Of a stretch of DNA of 64,000 bases, positions 62,508 to 64,000 are shown piece by piece (the first letter of the stretch is position 1; each line of letters starts with the position of its first letter). The notes under the pieces were generated by a model. That model had not been told where the DNA came from, made no database searches, and saw nothing but the letters and a program-made list of their open reading frames with translations. A program made the translations under genes and the position numbers. The DNA is from Puccinia triticina (lineage: Eukaryota > Basidiomycota > Pucciniomycetes > Pucciniales > Pucciniaceae): contig NC_070564.1 in NCBI RefSeq assembly GCF_026914185.1, positions 4,526,001 through 4,590,000 on the forward strand. Reading direction: 5' to 3'.

Positions 62508-64000
62508 AAGGCCCTGTTTGGATGCCCGGTGTGATATGATAAATTGCATAATAAAATACATAACACTCAATTTGAAATCCAACTGTAATAAACCCAATCA
62601 AAAAATCATCAGATTTATAACATGTCTGTTTGGACATCCACTCCAGAATACATTTGAGTCCGTTTAGGTCCATTTATAACAGGACTGTTTGGCAAACCAA
62701 GGCAGGCAGAGCTATTATGTAGGCTGGAGGAGTACTTACTACACACCCTTGTCTCAAAGAGGAAGGACACAGCCTCTTGATGACCGGTCAACCAGTCCTC
62801 AAAGAGCACACATCAACAGCTTCTGGATGGCTGGTTTGACAGGCCATCCAGAGGACACCCTCTTGATGACCGTTCAACCGGTCATTGAAGAGGACTTCAC
62901 CTCTCAATGACCAGTCAAACGGTCATTGAAGAGCACACCACCACCTTGTGATGAATAGAGAGGGATGAGTCCCTCTCAATGACCGGTTGACAGGTCATCA
63001 AAGAGGACTTCACCTCTTGATGACCCAACCAGTCATTGAGAGGGACTCTACACCCTCTTGATGACCGGACCAGTCGTTGGGAGAGACTCTACACCCTCTC
63101 GATGACCCGACCAGTCATTGAGAGGGACTCTACACCCTCTCAATGACCGGTCAACTTGATATCCGGTCAACCATCTTGATTTGACCGGCCATCAAGAGGG
63201 ACTCACCCTCTTGATGACTGCTTGACCGGTCATTGAGAGTGACTCTACACCCTCTTGATATCCGGTTGTTCTTGATGACCAGTCAAGCAGTCATCAAGAG
63301 GGATTCTACACCCTCTCGATGACTGGTTGACTGGATATCAAGAGGGTGTAGAGTCCCTCTCAATATCCGGTCAACCAGTCATTGAGTGGGATTCTACACC
63401 CTCTTGATGAGTGTGGAATCCCTCTTGATAAGACTGGTTGACCGGATATTGAGAACTCACCCTCTCAATGACTGGTTGACCGGATATCAAGAGGGTGTAG
63501 AGTTCCTCTTGATGACCGGTCAAGCAGTCATTGAGAGGGAATCTACACCCTCTCAATGACCGGTCAAGAAGTCATTGAGAGGGACTCTACACCCTCTCAA
63601 TGACCGGTCAAGCAGTCATCGAGAGGGATTCTACACCCTCTTGATGAGTGGTTGAACAGTCATTGAGAGGGTGTAGAGTCCCTCTCAATGACTGGTTGGG
63701 TCATTGAGAGGTGAAGTCCTCTTTGATGACCCGTCAACCGGTCATTATCGAGAGGGTGGAGAGTCCCTCTCAATGACTGGTCGGGTCATTGAGAGGGTGT
63801 AGAGTCCCTCCCAATGACTGGTCCGGTCATTGAGAGGGTGTAGAATCCCTCTCAATGACTGGTCAAGCAGTCATTGAGAGGGTGAGTCCCTCTTGATGAC
63901 CGGTCAAGCAGTCATTGAGAGGGTGAGTCCCTCTTGATGACCGGTCAAGCAGTCATTGAGAGGAACATTGTGTCCTCTGGATGGCCTCTCCAATTGGCCA
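62508..64000. repeat. Iterated inverted-word array reaching the window end
   Basis: From about 62750 to 63980 the sequence is built of two words in both orientations: CAATGACCGGTCA (self-complementary core TGACCGGTCA) and AGAGGGTGTAGAGTCCCTC (complement GAGGGACTCTACACCCTCT). They alternate so that local and long hairpins can form. The left part has GGCCATCCAGAGGACA (62840), the right end TGTCCTCTGGATGGCC (63971), so the whole array is itself an inverted repeat. A GGCCCTGTTTGGATGCC end-like motif at 62510 may be its left border. It has no coding capacity. Confidence 0.75.

Noticed and set aside
62750..63980. CRISPR-like array
   Set aside because: Words occur in both orientations at irregular spacing without spacers.

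Overview
The window reads as nuclear DNA of a filamentous basidiomycete, most probably a rust fungus (Pucciniales, perhaps Puccinia). This is inference. The genes carry short GT-AG introns (about 65-125 nt), there is a eukaryotic eL13 ribosomal protein gene, and the transposon set (Helitrons, Ty1/copia elements primed by half initiator-tRNA, a gag-only LTR element, a DIRS-like reverse transcriptase, MULE transposase with a WRKY-GCM1 finger, CACTA and hAT-like MITEs) fits large repeat-rich rust genomes. No bacterial, phage or CRISPR features are seen.

Layout. 1-1499: 3' half of a Helitron. 2.2-3.9 kb: F-box genes on the minus strand. 5.4-6.25 kb: complete four-exon RPL13 gene (minus). 6.6-11.4 kb and 37.5-40.0 kb: three copies of a duplicated segment, each with a minus-strand gene of one unrecognised proline-rich family. 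11.5-13.3 kb: second Helitron (minus). 15.0-21.3 kb: full-length but disabled copia element with perfect target duplication. 21.7-22.1 kb: intron-containing fragment of the FACT subunit gene POB3. 23.2-29.7 kb: LTR element with one 1119-residue gag-like ORF and no reverse transcriptase, its 5' LTR split by a solo LTR. 30.3-37.3 kb: MITEs, foldback elements, satellites and a tRNA-derived SINE, with no convincing gene. 41.0-43.1 kb: five-exon gene for an Sld3-like DNA replication regulator. 43.6-45.2 kb: 532-residue predicted secreted protein. 46.2-49.9 kb: DIRS-like retroelement with a spliced gag-like gene. 50.3-51.7 kb: short gag-only copia element. 52.3-54.3 kb: decayed MULE transposase. 54-64 kb: MITEs, a broken tyrosine-phosphatase-like fragment and a long inverted-word array running off the window end.

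The likely working host genes are RPL13 (translation), the Sld3-like gene (replication origin firing), the secreted protein (possible effector), the F-box gene and at least copy C of the triplicated family. They form no operon or pathway. Almost everything else is mobile DNA, often nested, so insertion order can be read from split elements.

The most unusual pattern is a set of loci (about 36.3-37.3, 53.9-54.1, 56.7-56.9, 58.7-59.3 and 62.7-64.0 kb) built almost wholly from one or two short words repeated in both orientations, with a different word at each locus. Two of them have transposon-like ends and target duplications. They may be non-autonomous transposons reduced to arrays of transposase binding sites.
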